Shown: positions 33,503 through 41,970, counted from the stretch's first letter. The stretch is 64,000 nucleotides of DNA from Kineococcus endophyticus (GCF_040796495.1 NZ_JBFNQN010000012.1:124001-188000); one strand, 5' to 3'. Program-made: numbers and translations. The notes: generated from the letters alone by a model not told the origin.

Positions 33503-33820
33503 GTGGCGGAGAGCACCGGACGGCACTGGGGCGGCAGCGGCGACTACGTCGAGGGTGAGCGCGTCTTCGCGCCCCCGCACGGCAGCTTCGACCCCGACTG
33601 GGTCGCCGGCCTCGTCCTCGACCGGCTCGGCGTGGCCGCCGGACTGCCGCGGACGGCGCTGGCGGCGGCGGCGCTCGCGGACGCCGACCGGCGGGCCGCG
33701 GGCACCGGGACCGACGAACGGGCGGCCGCCCTCACCGAGGTCGACGGGGTTCCCGCCGGGACCGCGCGCGCCGTGGTCCGGGCCGTGGACGACTTCGCGG
33801 CGGCCTACTCCTTGGACTGA
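33503..33820 (+). CDS. Hypothetical protein, 105 residues
   Basis: A small soluble protein with an N-terminal GRHWGGSGDYVEGERVFAPPHGSFDPDWVAGLVLDRLG and an Ala-rich helical second half (AAALADADRRAAG, VPAGTARAVVRAVDDFAAAY). No family recognised. The GTG start is supported by TACCGT at 33490-33495 with 7 bases to the start. Divergent from the CYTH-CHAD gene with 58 bases between starts. Confidence 0.65.
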   Translation: MAESTGRHWGGSGDYVEGERVFAPPHGSFDPDWVAGLVLDRLGVAAGLPRTALAAAALADADRRAAGTGTDERAAALTEVDGVPAGTARAVVRAVDDFAAAYSLD

Positions 33821-33933
33821 CGCGCTGGGCTGACTCCCTGGTCCGGCACCGTGCTCGTCTGGACCGCCCGCGCGGCGGCTGCCCTGATGGACCACCCGCA
33901 CGTCCCGCACCGCCGCAGTCGTGGGAGGTCAGT

Positions 33934-35315
33934 GTGAGCACGACCGTCGAGCACCACGCCCCGCCGGAACTCAAGCGCGTCATCGGACCCGAGCTCCTGC
34001 TCCTGTTCATCGTCGGCGACATCCTCGGCACGGGCGTCTACGCCCTCACCGGCCAGGTCGCGGGCGAGGTCGGGGGCGCCGCGTGGTTGCCGTTCCTCGT
34101 GACCTTCGCGGTCGCGACCGTCACCGCGTTCTCCTACCTCGAACTCGTGACGAAGTACCCCCAGGCGGCGGGCGCCGCGCTCTACGTGCACAAGGCGTTC
34201 GGCCTGCACTTCCTGACGTTCCTCGTCTGCTTCGTCGTCATGTGCTCGGGGATCACGTCCGCCTCCGCCGCGGCGCGGGCGTTCGCCGCGAACCTCGTCG
34301 AGGTTTCGGCCTGGCGACGGGGAACGCCGGGATCCTGCTCGTCGCGCTGGCGTTCATGCTCCTCATCGCCGCCGTGAACCTGCGCGGGGTGAGCGAGAGC
34401 ATCAAGCTCAACGTCGTCCTGACGATCGTGGAACTCACGGGTCTGCTGACGGTCATCGGCCTGGGGTTCTACGCCGTCGTGGGCGGGAACGCGGACTTCT
34501 CCCACGTGGTCCTCTTCGAGACGCCCGAGGACAAGAACCTGCTGCTGGCCGTGAGCACGGCGACCTCGCTGGCGTTCTTCGCGATGGTGGGTTTCGAGGA
34601 CTCGGTGAACATGGCCGAGGAGACGAAGGACCCCAGCCGGATCTTCCCCCGGACGCTGTTGACCGGGTTGAGCATCACGGCCGTCATCTACGTCCTGGTC
34701 TCGATCTGCGCCGTGGCGGTCGTCCCGGTGGGGGTCCTGCAGGAGAGCGAGACGCCCCTCGTCGAGGTCGCCCAGACCGCCGCCCCGGGGTTCCCGATGG
34801 CGGACCTGCTGCCGTTCATCTCGATGTTCGCCGTCGCGAACTCCGCCCTCATCAACATGCTCATGGCGAGCCGCCTGCTCTACGGCATGGGCCGGCAGGG
34901 GGTCCTGCCGCCGTTCCTGTCGAAGGTCTCGCGCTCCCGCCGGACGCCCTGGGCCGCGATCGCCCTGACGACGGTCATCGCCCTCGGCCTCATCGCCTAC
35001 GTCTCCCTCGCGCCGGACTCCCCGGTCGTCGCGGTGCTCGGCGGCACGACGTCGTTGCTGCTGCTCACGGTGTTCTGCGTGGTCAACGTCGCGGTGCTCG
35101 TCCTGCGGCGGGACCGGGTGGCGCACGAGCACTTCTCCGCCGGCCGGGTGCTGCCCGTCGTGGGGGCTGTGGCCTGCGCGTACCTCGTGCTGCCGTGGAC
35201 GTCCGGCCGCGCCGCGGAGCAGTACGAGATCGCCGGTGTCCTCGTCGGGCTCGGCGTCGTCCTGGGGCTCGTCACCCACCTGTGGCGCCGGTCGGCGTCC
35301 CGGTCGGCCGTCTGA
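33934..35315 (+). pseudogene. APC-family amino acid permease with apparent one-base deletion
   Basis: The first 123 codons (VSTTVEHHAPPELKRVIGPE, helices 1-4, ending FAANLVE) are in one frame. From base 34302 the protein continues in another frame as GFGLATGNAGILLVALAF, through all remaining helices to the TGA at 35315. Restoring one G after GTCGAG at 34297-34302 would give a continuous 460-residue permease (VEGFGLATG), the normal APC length. No slippery heptamer is present, so this is either a real inactivating deletion or a sequence error. GTG start with GGGAGG at 33923-33928. The substrate class is amino acids or polyamines. Confidence 0.85.
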
Positions 35316-35337
35316 CCGGGGGAGCGGCGGTTCCCGG

Positions 35338-35652
35338 TCAGGCCGCGCCGCCACCGCTCCCGACGACCGGGTGCGCGAGCACCGCCGCGAGCAGGAGCAG
35401 GCCCGCAGCCGCCAGCAACCCGGCGCGCGTGGGGCGGCGGTCGGTCCCTCGCACCGTCTGCACCACGCCCGTGCCGGTCGCCAGGAACGCGACGACGGCG
35501 AGGCCCCACCCCAGGAGGAACCCGCCGGTGGCGACGGCCTCGGCCTGCGTCCTCGTCCAGACGAGGTCGGACGCCGCGAGGACGAGCGCCGCCGTCCCGG
35601 CCAGCAGGAGGGCGGCGACCGGGCCGCGAGGGAGCGCGCGCGGGCAGGGCAC
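35338..35652 (-). CDS. Small membrane protein, three helices
   Basis: 104 residues with helices around VAALLLAGTAALVLAASDLVW, TGGFLLGWGLAVVAFLATG and AGLLAAAGLLLLAAVLAHPVV. The GTG start is supported on the minus strand by TACCGT (35664-35659) with 6 bases to the start. It resembles the many small actinobacterial membrane proteins without assigned function. Convergent with the permease gene, 22 bases between the stops. Confidence 0.72.
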   Translation of the reverse strand: MPCPRALPRGPVAALLLAGTAALVLAASDLVWTRTQAEAVATGGFLLGWGLAVVAFLATGTGVVQTVRGTDRRPTRAGLLAAAGLLLLAAVLAHPVVGSGGGAA

Positions 35653-35716
35653 GCGAGAACGGTAGCGGGGCGCAACCTCCTCGCGCGCGCCCGTCGACGT
35701 CCCTACCGTCGAAGCT

Positions 35717-36232
35717 GTGGGAAGGGTCAACGTCCTCGTCGAGGGAGTCTCCGGCGCCGGGAAGACCTCCGTCGCCACCGAACTGGAACGCCGCGGTGAG
35801 CACGTGGTCCACGGCGACCGCGCACTCGCCCACCAGGGCGATCCCGTCACCGGCGAACCCACCACCGGCGCCCCGCGGCACACGCACCACCTGTGGCGTC
35901 ACGACGCCGTCCGGGACCTCGCGGGGGACCGCACCGCGGCGCGGACGTTCTTCTGCGGTGGATCGCGGAACTGGGCGTGGTTCCTGGACCTCTTCGACCT
36001 CGTCGTCGTCCTGGAGGTCGACGAGGAGACGCTGCGATGCCGGCTCGCCGGTCGCGCCGGGACCGACGAGTTCGGGGCCACTGCGGAGGAGCGCGACCTC
36101 GTCCTGCGCGTGCACCGCACCCGGGAGGACGTTCCCCCGGGCACGCCGCTGGACGCGACGCGACCCGTCGAGGTGGTTGTCGACGACCTGTTGCGCCGGA
36201 CCGCCGACCTCGGCGGCCCGGCGTCCTCGTGA
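35717..36232 (+). CDS. P-loop kinase (nucleoside/shikimate-kinase-like)
   Basis: 171 residues. Walker A GVSGAGKTS at residues 10-18, HGDRALAH as a likely substrate-binding region, WRHDAVRDLA, and VVVLEVDEETLRCRLAGR as a lid-type segment with arginines. It resembles small ATP-dependent nucleoside or sugar kinases whose substrate is not known. The GTG start has TACCGT at 35704-35709, 7 bases upstream. A divergent small membrane gene starts 64 bases away. Confidence 0.8.
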   Translation: MGRVNVLVEGVSGAGKTSVATELERRGEHVVHGDRALAHQGDPVTGEPTTGAPRHTHHLWRHDAVRDLAGDRTAARTFFCGGSRNWAWFLDLFDLVVVLEVDEETLRCRLAGRAGTDEFGATAEERDLVLRVHRTREDVPPGTPLDATRPVEVVVDDLLRRTADLGGPASS

Positions 36233-36299
36233 GCTGCTGCCCGCCGCCACCGGGGTGCCGGGTGGGCGTTCGCCCGCGGGGACGGGGGACCATGACGAC

Positions 36300-36713
36300 A
36301 TGACGTGGCCACGGGTGGACGGACTGCGTGCACTCGGCCTGGGCGAGCCGGGTCGGATGCGGGCGGAGCTCAACGCGCTCGTGCTGGCCGGCCGGAAGCG
36401 CGCCACGGCCGGTCTGCTCGACGCCGACTACCGCGACGAGGACGAGGCCCTCGAGGTCGTCGGCGAGCGGTTGGTGCTGGTCGACGACGACGACCGGCGC
36501 CTCGCGCTCGTCGAGGTCACCGACGTCCGTGTCGTCCGGTTCGACGAGGTGACCGACGACTTCGCCCGGGCGGAGGGCGAGGGTTTCGAGGACCGGGAGG
36601 ACTGGGCCCGCGCCCACCGCGCCTTCTGGCAGCGCTCGGGGACCACCGTCGACGGCGACACCGAGGTCGTGTGCCTGCGCTTCACCCTCGTGTCGACCGC
36701 CGCCGAGCCCTGA
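36300..36713 (+). CDS. ASCH-domain protein
   Basis: 137 residues matching the ASCH fold (PUA-like beta-barrel): LVLAGRKRATAGLLDADY is the diagnostic GxKxxT-type region, then GERLVLVDDDDRRLALVEVTDVRVVRFDEV, and GFEDREDWARAHRAFW. The family binds RNA or nucleotides and may be involved in translation regulation. ATG 36300 has GACCAT at 36288-36293 exactly 6 bases upstream, favouring a leaderless start. Confidence 0.88.
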   Translation: MTWPRVDGLRALGLGEPGRMRAELNALVLAGRKRATAGLLDADYRDEDEALEVVGERLVLVDDDDRRLALVEVTDVRVVRFDEVTDDFARAEGEGFEDREDWARAHRAFWQRSGTTVDGDTEVVCLRFTLVSTAAEP

Positions 36714-36766
36714 CGGGGTGCTCGCAGGTCAGCGCCCACCGTGGCGTGCCCGCCGTCGTGGGTGTC

Positions 36767-37129
36767 TCAGCCGGTGAGGAGGTGGAACTCGTTGCCGTCG
36801 GGGTCGGCCAGTTCGACCTCCGCGTCCCCGGAGTCACCAGCGCCTGGGAGGAGGCTCGCCCCGAGCGCGAGGAGCCGTTCGACCACGTAGGACGGGGACC
36901 CGGAGGTCACCGACAACTCGAGGCGTTGTCGGTTCCTGCCGTGCTTCGGCGCCACGGGCGGTCCGCCCCACGCGATCTTCGTGCCGCCCGCCGGTGACTG
37001 GACGGCCGTCTCCTCCTGCTCGTCCCACACCAGGGGCCAGTCGAGTGCCCGCGCCCAGAAGTGCCCGACCCGGCGGGTGCCGTCGCAGGCGAGTTCGCCG
37101 AGGGACCCGCACGGACAGGACCCCTGCAC
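36767..37129 (-). CDS. VOC-family (glyoxalase-like) protein
   Basis: 120 residues of the Glyoxalase_6 type common in actinobacteria: RRVGHFWARALDWPLVWDEQ, SPAGGTKIAWGGPPVAP, RLELSV, ERLLALGASLLPG and the C-terminal LADPDGNEFHLL. The N-terminus GSCPCGSLGELACDG is odd, since relatives usually read LVFDCADP here; the Cys-rich start may be genuine or the GTG at 37129 may be too far upstream. Enzyme activity unknown. A same-strand gene ends 41 bases upstream. Confidence 0.78.
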   Translation of the reverse strand: MQGSCPCGSLGELACDGTRRVGHFWARALDWPLVWDEQEETAVQSPAGGTKIAWGGPPVAPKHGRNRQRLELSVTSGSPSYVVERLLALGASLLPGAGDSGDAEVELADPDGNEFHLLTG

Positions 37130-37170
37130 GGTAGGCGCCGACGGCGACCCGAGCAGGTGGGTCCCTCGTC

Positions 37171-37818
37171 TCAGACGGAGCTCCGACCCGCACGCGACCC
37201 CGCGTAGGCGGGTTCCCGCAGCCGCCGCCACCGTTCCGGCACCACGAGGCCGGCCGGCGGGTTCAGGACGGGTTCGAACGTGACGTCCACGTCGACCCGT
37301 TCGTCCAGGACGAGGTCGGCGAACGGTCGCCACGGTCCGCGCGGTGCGGCGACGGCCAGCAGGAACCGCCCTCCCCGGAACCGCGCCCCCACCAGCAACG
37401 GTCCGACCGGGGCGCGGAACGCGGCGATGCTCGAGTGCACCCCGCGGTCCGCGGCGCGGCGTGGCCACGGCAGTCGTCGCCCCAGCGTGGTGGACAGGAG
37501 CAGGTCCCACGGATCGCCGCCGGGGGACCGGACACGCAGCGCGAGACCGAGCACGTCCGGCCAGGGCGACGGCAGCCCGGCACCGCGCGACAGTCGCACC
37601 AGGGCGCTGTCCCGGCCCGGGGTGTCGATCCACGGCACACCGGTGACCGGGCTCAGCCCGTGCCGCAGGACGGTCCCCGCCCAGACGTCGCCCCGGGGGT
37701 GCAGAGCCCGCGCCGACCGGGCCCGTGCGAGGGCGCGGAACCCGTGGCGGAGGAGTCGGGACGACGGGGAAGGGCGCACGTCGGAGGTGTTCCCCGGACG
37801 GCCGGTGGCACACGTCAC
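37171..37818 (-). CDS. Conserved hypothetical protein
   Basis: 215 residues with no membrane helix. Sequence runs as a beta-rich barrel-like protein: ALHPRGDVWAGTVLRHG, DSALVRLSRGAG, PDVLGLALRVRSPGGDPWDLLLSTT, ARFRGGRFLLAVAAPRG. The order HP-G then LRV...DLLLST resembles actinobacterial proteins loosely related to the catalase fold and sometimes labelled phosphodiesterase, but I see no heme or metal ligand set. GTG start, with other GTGs nearby. Divergent from the SPL-like gene (48 bases between starts). Confidence 0.65.
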   Translation of the reverse strand: MTCATGRPGNTSDVRPSPSSRLLRHGFRALARARSARALHPRGDVWAGTVLRHGLSPVTGVPWIDTPGRDSALVRLSRGAGLPSPWPDVLGLALRVRSPGGDPWDLLLSTTLGRRLPWPRRAADRGVHSSIAAFRAPVGPLLVGARFRGGRFLLAVAAPRGPWRPFADLVLDERVDVDVTFEPVLNPPAGLVVPERWRRLREPAYAGSRAGRSSV

Positions 37819-37865
37819 CGTCCACTCCGGGATGCCCGACCGTCGGCACCGGGTTGCACTGGGTG

Positions 37866-38969
37866 ATGGCCACCAGCGCCCCGACCTCGCTCCCGAACCC
37901 CACCCGCGGCCCCGTCCTGTGGGCTCCGCGGCACGTCCTCGTCACCGCCTCCGCCCAGGCCGAACCGCACGGACAGGCGATCCTCGAGCGCCTCGCCGCC
38001 GCCGGCGTCAGCGACGTCCGCCTGTTGTCCGGCGACCGGCTCCCGCCGCTGCGCGGGAAGGACGACCGCGAGACGTACGCCCGCGCGAAGCGCACGCTCG
38101 CCGTCGTCACGAGCGCCGCGTCCAAGCGCCGTCCGACCCCCATCCCGCCGAGCGCCGACTTCTCCTTCCCGCTCGCCGAGGGCTGCCCGGGCCACTGCCA
38201 GTACTGCTACCTCGCCGGTTCGCTCACGGGGCCGCCGATCACCCGCGTCTACGCCGACCTGCCGCGGATCCTGGCCGGTCTGGACGAGGTCGTCGGGACG
38301 GGTGGCGTCACGTCGGGGACCGAGGCCCGCGGTCACGAGGGCACGACGTTCGAGGCGTCCTGCTACACCGACCCGCTGGCGCTCGAGCACGTCACCGGTT
38401 CCCTCGCCGCGACGGTCGCGCACTTCGGGACGCACGACTGGGCGGGTCCCGTGCAGCTGCGCCTGACGACGAAGTACGACGACGTCGACGGACTGCTCGA
38501 CCTGCCCCACCACGGCCGCACCCGCGTCCGGACGTCCGTGAACGTCGGCGGGGTCGAACGGTTCGAGGGCGGGACGGCCCGCGTTCCGGCCCGGTTGCGG
38601 GCGCTCGGCCGGCTCGCCCGCGCGGGGTACCCCGTCGGCCTGACGATCGCCCCGATCATGCCCGTCGACGACTGGCGGACCGCGTACGGCGACCTCCTCG
38701 ACGCGGCCGCCGCGGAACTCCCCGCCGACGCCGACCTCACGGTCGAGTGCATCACCCACCGGTTCACGCCCAAGAGCAAGGACGTCCAGCTCGGCTGGTA
38801 CCCGGCGACGAAGCTCGACCTCGACGAGTCCACGCGCAGCCGCAAGCACGGGAAGTTCGGCGCGGTGAAGTACGTCTACGACCGCGACACCATGCGCGAG
38901 CTGCGCGGGTGGTTCGAAGGGGTCCTCGCCGAGCGCCTCCCCGCGGCCCGGTACCTGTACTGGACGTGA
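37866..38969 (+). CDS. Spore photoproduct lyase-family radical SAM protein
   Basis: 367 residues. The radical SAM cluster motif CPGHCQYCYL lies near residue 106 (CxxxCxxC). Further SPL-family landmarks are FPLAEGCPGH, ASCYTDPLALEHVTG, RTSVNVGG, IAPIMPVDDWRTAY and the C-terminal ITHRFTPKSKDVQLGWYP with KFGAVKYVY. Spore photoproduct lyase repairs UV-induced thymine dimers in spores; homologues also occur in non-sporulating actinobacteria, where the role is unproven. ATG start. DUF1905 follows 22 bases later. Confidence 0.88.
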   Translation: MATSAPTSLPNPTRGPVLWAPRHVLVTASAQAEPHGQAILERLAAAGVSDVRLLSGDRLPPLRGKDDRETYARAKRTLAVVTSAASKRRPTPIPPSADFSFPLAEGCPGHCQYCYLAGSLTGPPITRVYADLPRILAGLDEVVGTGGVTSGTEARGHEGTTFEASCYTDPLALEHVTGSLAATVAHFGTHDWAGPVQLRLTTKYDDVDGLLDLPHHGRTRVRTSVNVGGVERFEGGTARVPARLRALGRLARAGYPVGLTIAPIMPVDDWRTAYGDLLDAAAAELPADADLTVECITHRFTPKSKDVQLGWYPATKLDLDESTRSRKHGKFGAVKYVYDRDTMRELRGWFEGVLAERLPAARYLYWT

Positions 38970-38990
38970 GCTCCGGGGCAGGCTGGGACC

Positions 38991-39293
38991 GTGGACGAAC
39001 TGCGGTTCAGCGGTGAGCTCTGGTACTGGCGCGGTCCGGCGCCGTTCCACTTCGTCACGGTCGCGCCCGAGCAGTCCGAGGACATCGCCGCGGTCGCGGG
39101 CGAGGTCAGCTACGGCTGGGGTTGCATCCCCGTCACGGCCCGGACGGGCACGACCGAGTGGACGACGTCCCTGTTCCCGCGAGAGGACGGCTACGCCCTG
39201 CCGGTGAAGAAGGCGGTCCGGGACGCCGAGGACCTCGCACTCGGCGACGTCCTCGACGTCCGCATGCGGCTGAGCCCCACCCGGCCGTCGTGA
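38991..39293 (+). CDS. DUF1905 protein
   Basis: 100 residues matching DUF1905: LRFSGELWYWRGPAPFHFVTVAPEQSEDIAAV, GWGCIPVTARTGTTEWTTSLFP, GYALPVKKAVRDAEDLALGDVLDVRM. A small beta-barrel protein of unknown function, often paired with YdeI/OmpD-associated proteins. GTG start with CAGGCT at 38979-38984 and a 6-base gap (leaderless pattern). Confidence 0.88.
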   Translation: MDELRFSGELWYWRGPAPFHFVTVAPEQSEDIAAVAGEVSYGWGCIPVTARTGTTEWTTSLFPREDGYALPVKKAVRDAEDLALGDVLDVRMRLSPTRPS

Positions 39294-39311
39294 CGGAGGA
39301 CCGGCGCCGCA

Positions 39312-39394
39312 TGCCAGCGCTGCACCCATCCGCCCGAGAACCCCGGGAAAGGGCTCTCTGGGCGGTTTCCGCGCCCATGGCTGCAGCGCTGGCA
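39312..39394 (+). promoter_or_regulatory. Nested inverted repeats in phosphotransferase leader
   Basis: Outer arms TGCCAGCGCTGCA (39312-39324) and TGCAGCGCTGGCA (39382-39394) are perfect over 13 bp. Inside, an imperfect stem pairs 39330-39343 with 39351-39365 around a 7-base loop. The element lies 18 bases after the DUF1905 stop and 81 bases before the phosphotransferase start, so it may terminate the former, regulate the latter as an RNA switch or attenuator, or bind a protein. Confidence 0.6.
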
Positions 39395-39475
39395 CGCTCT
39401 CCCCTCCGCCCGCGACCCACGACGTCCGGCCCCGGAGCACGTTCTGCCGTCGTGGAGGACCCTGCGGAGGTGAGG

Positions 39476-40324
39476 ATGGCCGGCGGACGCAACGACGGCG
39501 CCGTCCGCGCGGGGAACACCGTCCGCCGCGCCACCGGCAGCCACACCCCCGCCGTGCACGCGCTGCTGCGTCATCTGCGCGCCGTCGGTTTCACCCGGGT
39601 CCCCGAGGTGCTCGGCATCGACGAGCAGGGCCGCGAGGTGCTCACCCACCTCGACGGGGAGACGATCGGGGACCGGCGACCCTGGCCGGCGTGGGCCCAC
39701 AGCGACGCCGCCCTGACCGCGACGGGGCGCTGGCTGCGCGCGTTCCACGACGCCTCACGCTCCTTCGTCCCGCCCCCGGACGCGCGCTGGTTCGGGGACC
39801 ACGACGAGCTCCGTCCCGGGGAGGTCGTCGGCCACCACGACGCCGCCCCCTACAACGCCGTCTGGCGCCCGGCGCCGTCCCCCGACGACTCCGAGGCCGG
39901 TGAGCTCGTCGGGTTCATCGACTGGGACCTGGCCGGACCTGCTCTCCCGTTGCGGGACCTGGCGTTCGTGGCGCTGTCGTGGGTGCCCCTCACGGCTCGC
40001 GACACCGCCCTCGGCGACGGGTTCGCCCCCGACACCGACCGCCCCCGCCGGTTGTGCCTGCTCCTGGACGCCTACGGCTGGGAGGGCAGCACGGCAGACG
40101 TCCTCGACGCGGTGCGCGAGCGAGCCCTCCAGCACGCCGCAGGGCTGCGCACAGCTGCCGCCGACGGGTACGGCCCGGCGGTCGCCCTCGTCGCCGAGGG
40201 CGTCGCCGACGACTTCGAGCGCGCGGTCGCCGAACTCGACGAGCAGACCGCGGAACTCCTCCAGGACGAGTCCGAGCCGGACGACTCCGATCAGACCGGG
40301 CCCGGAGGATCGGGTGGAGCGTGA
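39476..40324 (+). CDS. Aminoglycoside phosphotransferase (APH)-family protein
   Basis: 282 residues of the APH/choline-kinase fold. The catalytic loop GHHDAAPYNAVW keeps the HxDxxxxN pattern and the metal-binding loop is GFIDWDLAG. The N-lobe is short (VRRATGSHTPAVHALLRHLRAVG). Such proteins phosphorylate small molecules; antibiotic resistance should not be assumed. ATG 39476 has GGAGG at 39466-39470, 5 bases upstream, whereas in-frame GTG 39452 lacks one. Preceded by a structured leader and overlapping a small helical gene by 11 bases. Confidence 0.88.
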   Translation: MAGGRNDGAVRAGNTVRRATGSHTPAVHALLRHLRAVGFTRVPEVLGIDEQGREVLTHLDGETIGDRRPWPAWAHSDAALTATGRWLRAFHDASRSFVPPPDARWFGDHDELRPGEVVGHHDAAPYNAVWRPAPSPDDSEAGELVGFIDWDLAGPALPLRDLAFVALSWVPLTARDTALGDGFAPDTDRPRRLCLLLDAYGWEGSTADVLDAVRERALQHAAGLRTAAADGYGPAVALVAEGVADDFERAVAELDEQTAELLQDESEPDDSDQTGPGGSGGA

Positions 40325-40577
40325 ACGGATCGAGTGGCGCCTCGCGCTGGTGGAGGCGCAGCTCGCCGCCGCCGACCGAGCGCAGGAGGTCACCGCTGCG
40401 GTGCTCGCCGCCGAGGACCGGGAAGGAGCGTCCCGGGCGGTCGCGGAGCTGCTGGCGATCTCCCAGGAGGGCGGCCGGACCGTGCTCGACACGGCGTGGG
40501 GGCGCCTGACTCAGGAAGAACGGCGCCTGCTTGCCGAGGAGGCTGCCCGGATGCGGCGCCAGTTGGGCAGCGCTTGA
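40314..40577 (+). CDS. Small helical protein coupled to phosphotransferase gene
   Basis: 87 residues, almost wholly charged helix: VERERIEWRLALVEAQLAAA, AVLAAEDREGASRAVAELL, LTQEERRLLAEEAARMRRQLG. A coiled coil or small helical bundle is likely. The GTG start lies inside the phosphotransferase gene with GGAGG at 40304-40308, 5 bases upstream, so it has its own ribosome-binding site within the upstream gene. No family recognised. It may be a partner or regulator of the phosphotransferase. Confidence 0.68.
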   Translation: MERERIEWRLALVEAQLAAADRAQEVTAAVLAAEDREGASRAVAELLAISQEGGRTVLDTAWGRLTQEERRLLAEEAARMRRQLGSA

Positions 40578-40625
40578 GCCCGCAGCTGTGCTGCTGAGGG
40601 CTCATCCGCAGGTCACGATGGTCAG

Positions 40626-41804
40626 GTGTGGGAGACCTGGCGGGAGGAGATGCGGCACTGGGGACAGCCACGCTGGCGCGAGTGGTTCGACGACCGAGCC
40701 CGACGTGTGGCAGACGACGAGGGCCGGTCCCGGCAAGTCGGCGTCGCACGTCGGCGGAGGCTCGAGGAGGAACGACGGCGCTTGGGGATTGACGAGAAGG
40801 ACGTCGACCGACGGCGGGAACTGTTCCGTCAGGACCGCGAACGCCACCCCGAGACCCGTGAACTGTGGAAGGAGTGGGAGCAGCGGCGGACCGTCCGCGA
40901 GCACGAGGTGCTCGCCTACCCCACGCTGACGCTGCGTCGGCACGCCGACCTTCGCCCCGACGACACGTCGCCGCCTGTGGAGCCGTTGACCGTCGGCTTC
41001 GGCGCTCTCGGGGACGCCGTGGCCCTCTGGCCGGGCAGCAACGAGGGTGGTGAGGGGGTCGTCAGTCGGCACGGCTCTGACGGTCGTTGGAACGACCGCA
41101 CACCGCTGTCTTCGCGGTCCCCTCGTGGGCACGTCCAGCCGTTGCCCGACGGTGAGGTGCTGTTCGTCGACGCCAGGTGCCGCCGCGACGAGCACAACGC
41201 TGCCGTGTACGACGAGAGCGGTCGAGTCCTGCGCACCGCCCACCTCGGCGACGGCATCGAACACGTTCTCACCACCGCCGCGGGTGCGGTGTGGACCGCC
41301 TACTTCGACGAAGGCGTCTTCGCCATGAGAGGGCTCAGCACGCACGGCCTGGTCCGCTTCGGTTCCGACCTGTCGCCGCAGTGGCGGTACCCGCAAGCGC
41401 GTCAGACCGACCTGCCGGTGATCTCCGACTGCTACGCCTTGAACGTCGCTGGAGAAGCGGCGTGGACCTGTGCGTACGTGGACTTCCACCTGGTCAACGT
41501 CGACGACGCGCGGGCCGTCGACCACGGCCCTGCCCCCGTGAGCGGGGCCAGCGGGCTGCTCGTCGAGGGCGCCCGAGCCGCGCTCATCGGCGCATCCGCC
41601 GGCGGGCGCGGCGTCGTCACCCCCGTGCACCTCACCGACGACGGACTGCGTCCGGCCGGTCCACCCCGCCGGCTCGTGCTGCCCGACGGTGCACCGGTTC
41701 CGACCCTGCAGTTCGCGCGCTTCACCTGCCGGGGGCCCGAGCTGCACGTGGCCATCGGGGCCACCTGGTACCGGTTCGACCTGGACGACGTCCCAACAGG
41801 CTGA
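40626..41804 (+). CDS. Hypothetical protein: charged helical head plus beta-propeller-like body
   Basis: 392 residues. The first about 95 are dense in Arg, Glu, Asp and Trp (WETWREEMRHWGQPRWREWF, RRRRLEEERRRLGIDEKDVDRRR). The remainder is a repeated beta pattern (VGFGALGDAVALWPG, GHVQPLPDGEVLFVDARC, AAVYDESGRVLRTAHLGDG, GAVWTAYFDEGVF) typical of WD/NHL-like propellers. No catalytic residues recognised. CACGAT at 40614-40619 lies 6 bases before the GTG, so it has its own leaderless promoter. It follows the phosphotransferase and small helical genes. Confidence 0.7.
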   Translation: MWETWREEMRHWGQPRWREWFDDRARRVADDEGRSRQVGVARRRRLEEERRRLGIDEKDVDRRRELFRQDRERHPETRELWKEWEQRRTVREHEVLAYPTLTLRRHADLRPDDTSPPVEPLTVGFGALGDAVALWPGSNEGGEGVVSRHGSDGRWNDRTPLSSRSPRGHVQPLPDGEVLFVDARCRRDEHNAAVYDESGRVLRTAHLGDGIEHVLTTAAGAVWTAYFDEGVFAMRGLSTHGLVRFGSDLSPQWRYPQARQTDLPVISDCYALNVAGEAAWTCAYVDFHLVNVDDARAVDHGPAPVSGASGLLVEGARAALIGASAGGRGVVTPVHLTDDGLRPAGPPRRLVLPDGAPVPTLQFARFTCRGPELHVAIGATWYRFDLDDVPTG

Positions 41805-41882
41805 GGTGCCAGGACCGCCGTCGTCGTCTTCATGCACACCACGCCGGCACGCGGCGGGTCCGCGACCCCGCGACTGAACTGG

Positions 41883-41909
41883 TCAAGTCCCCACGGTGAC
41901 CGTCGATGG
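41883..41909 (+). promoter_or_regulatory. FliA/WhiG-type promoter candidate upstream of chemoreceptor
   Basis: TCAA (41883-41886), 15 bases, then GTCGATGG (41902-41909). The flagellar/WhiG sigma consensus is TAAA-N15-GCCGATAA, so 3 of 4 and 5 of 8 bases agree, including the CGAT core, at the exact spacing. It lies about 60 bases upstream of the chemoreceptor ATG. Motility genes are normal targets of this sigma class. Confidence 0.5.
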
Positions 41910-41970
41910 AACGTTGTCGACCCCCGACGGGCCGACCGACGCGTCCCCCCGTCCCAGGAGCACCCACCCC

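Noticed and set aside
34297-34305. Programmed frameshift in the APC permease
   Set aside because: No X-XXY-YYZ slippery heptamer, no adjacent stimulatory hairpin and no known recoding in this family; a one-base deletion or sequence error is simpler.
39476-40324. Antibiotic-resistance call for the APH-family gene and for VanZ at 53372
   Set aside because: Both families are mostly housekeeping or unknown; there is no resistance cluster, mobile context or close match to a characterised resistance enzyme visible.
41896-41970. GTG 41896 as start of the chemoreceptor
   Set aside because: It lies inside the proposed FliA-type promoter and adds 25 Pro/Asp-rich residues; ATG 41971 has AGGAG upstream and gives a normal N-terminus before the first membrane helix.
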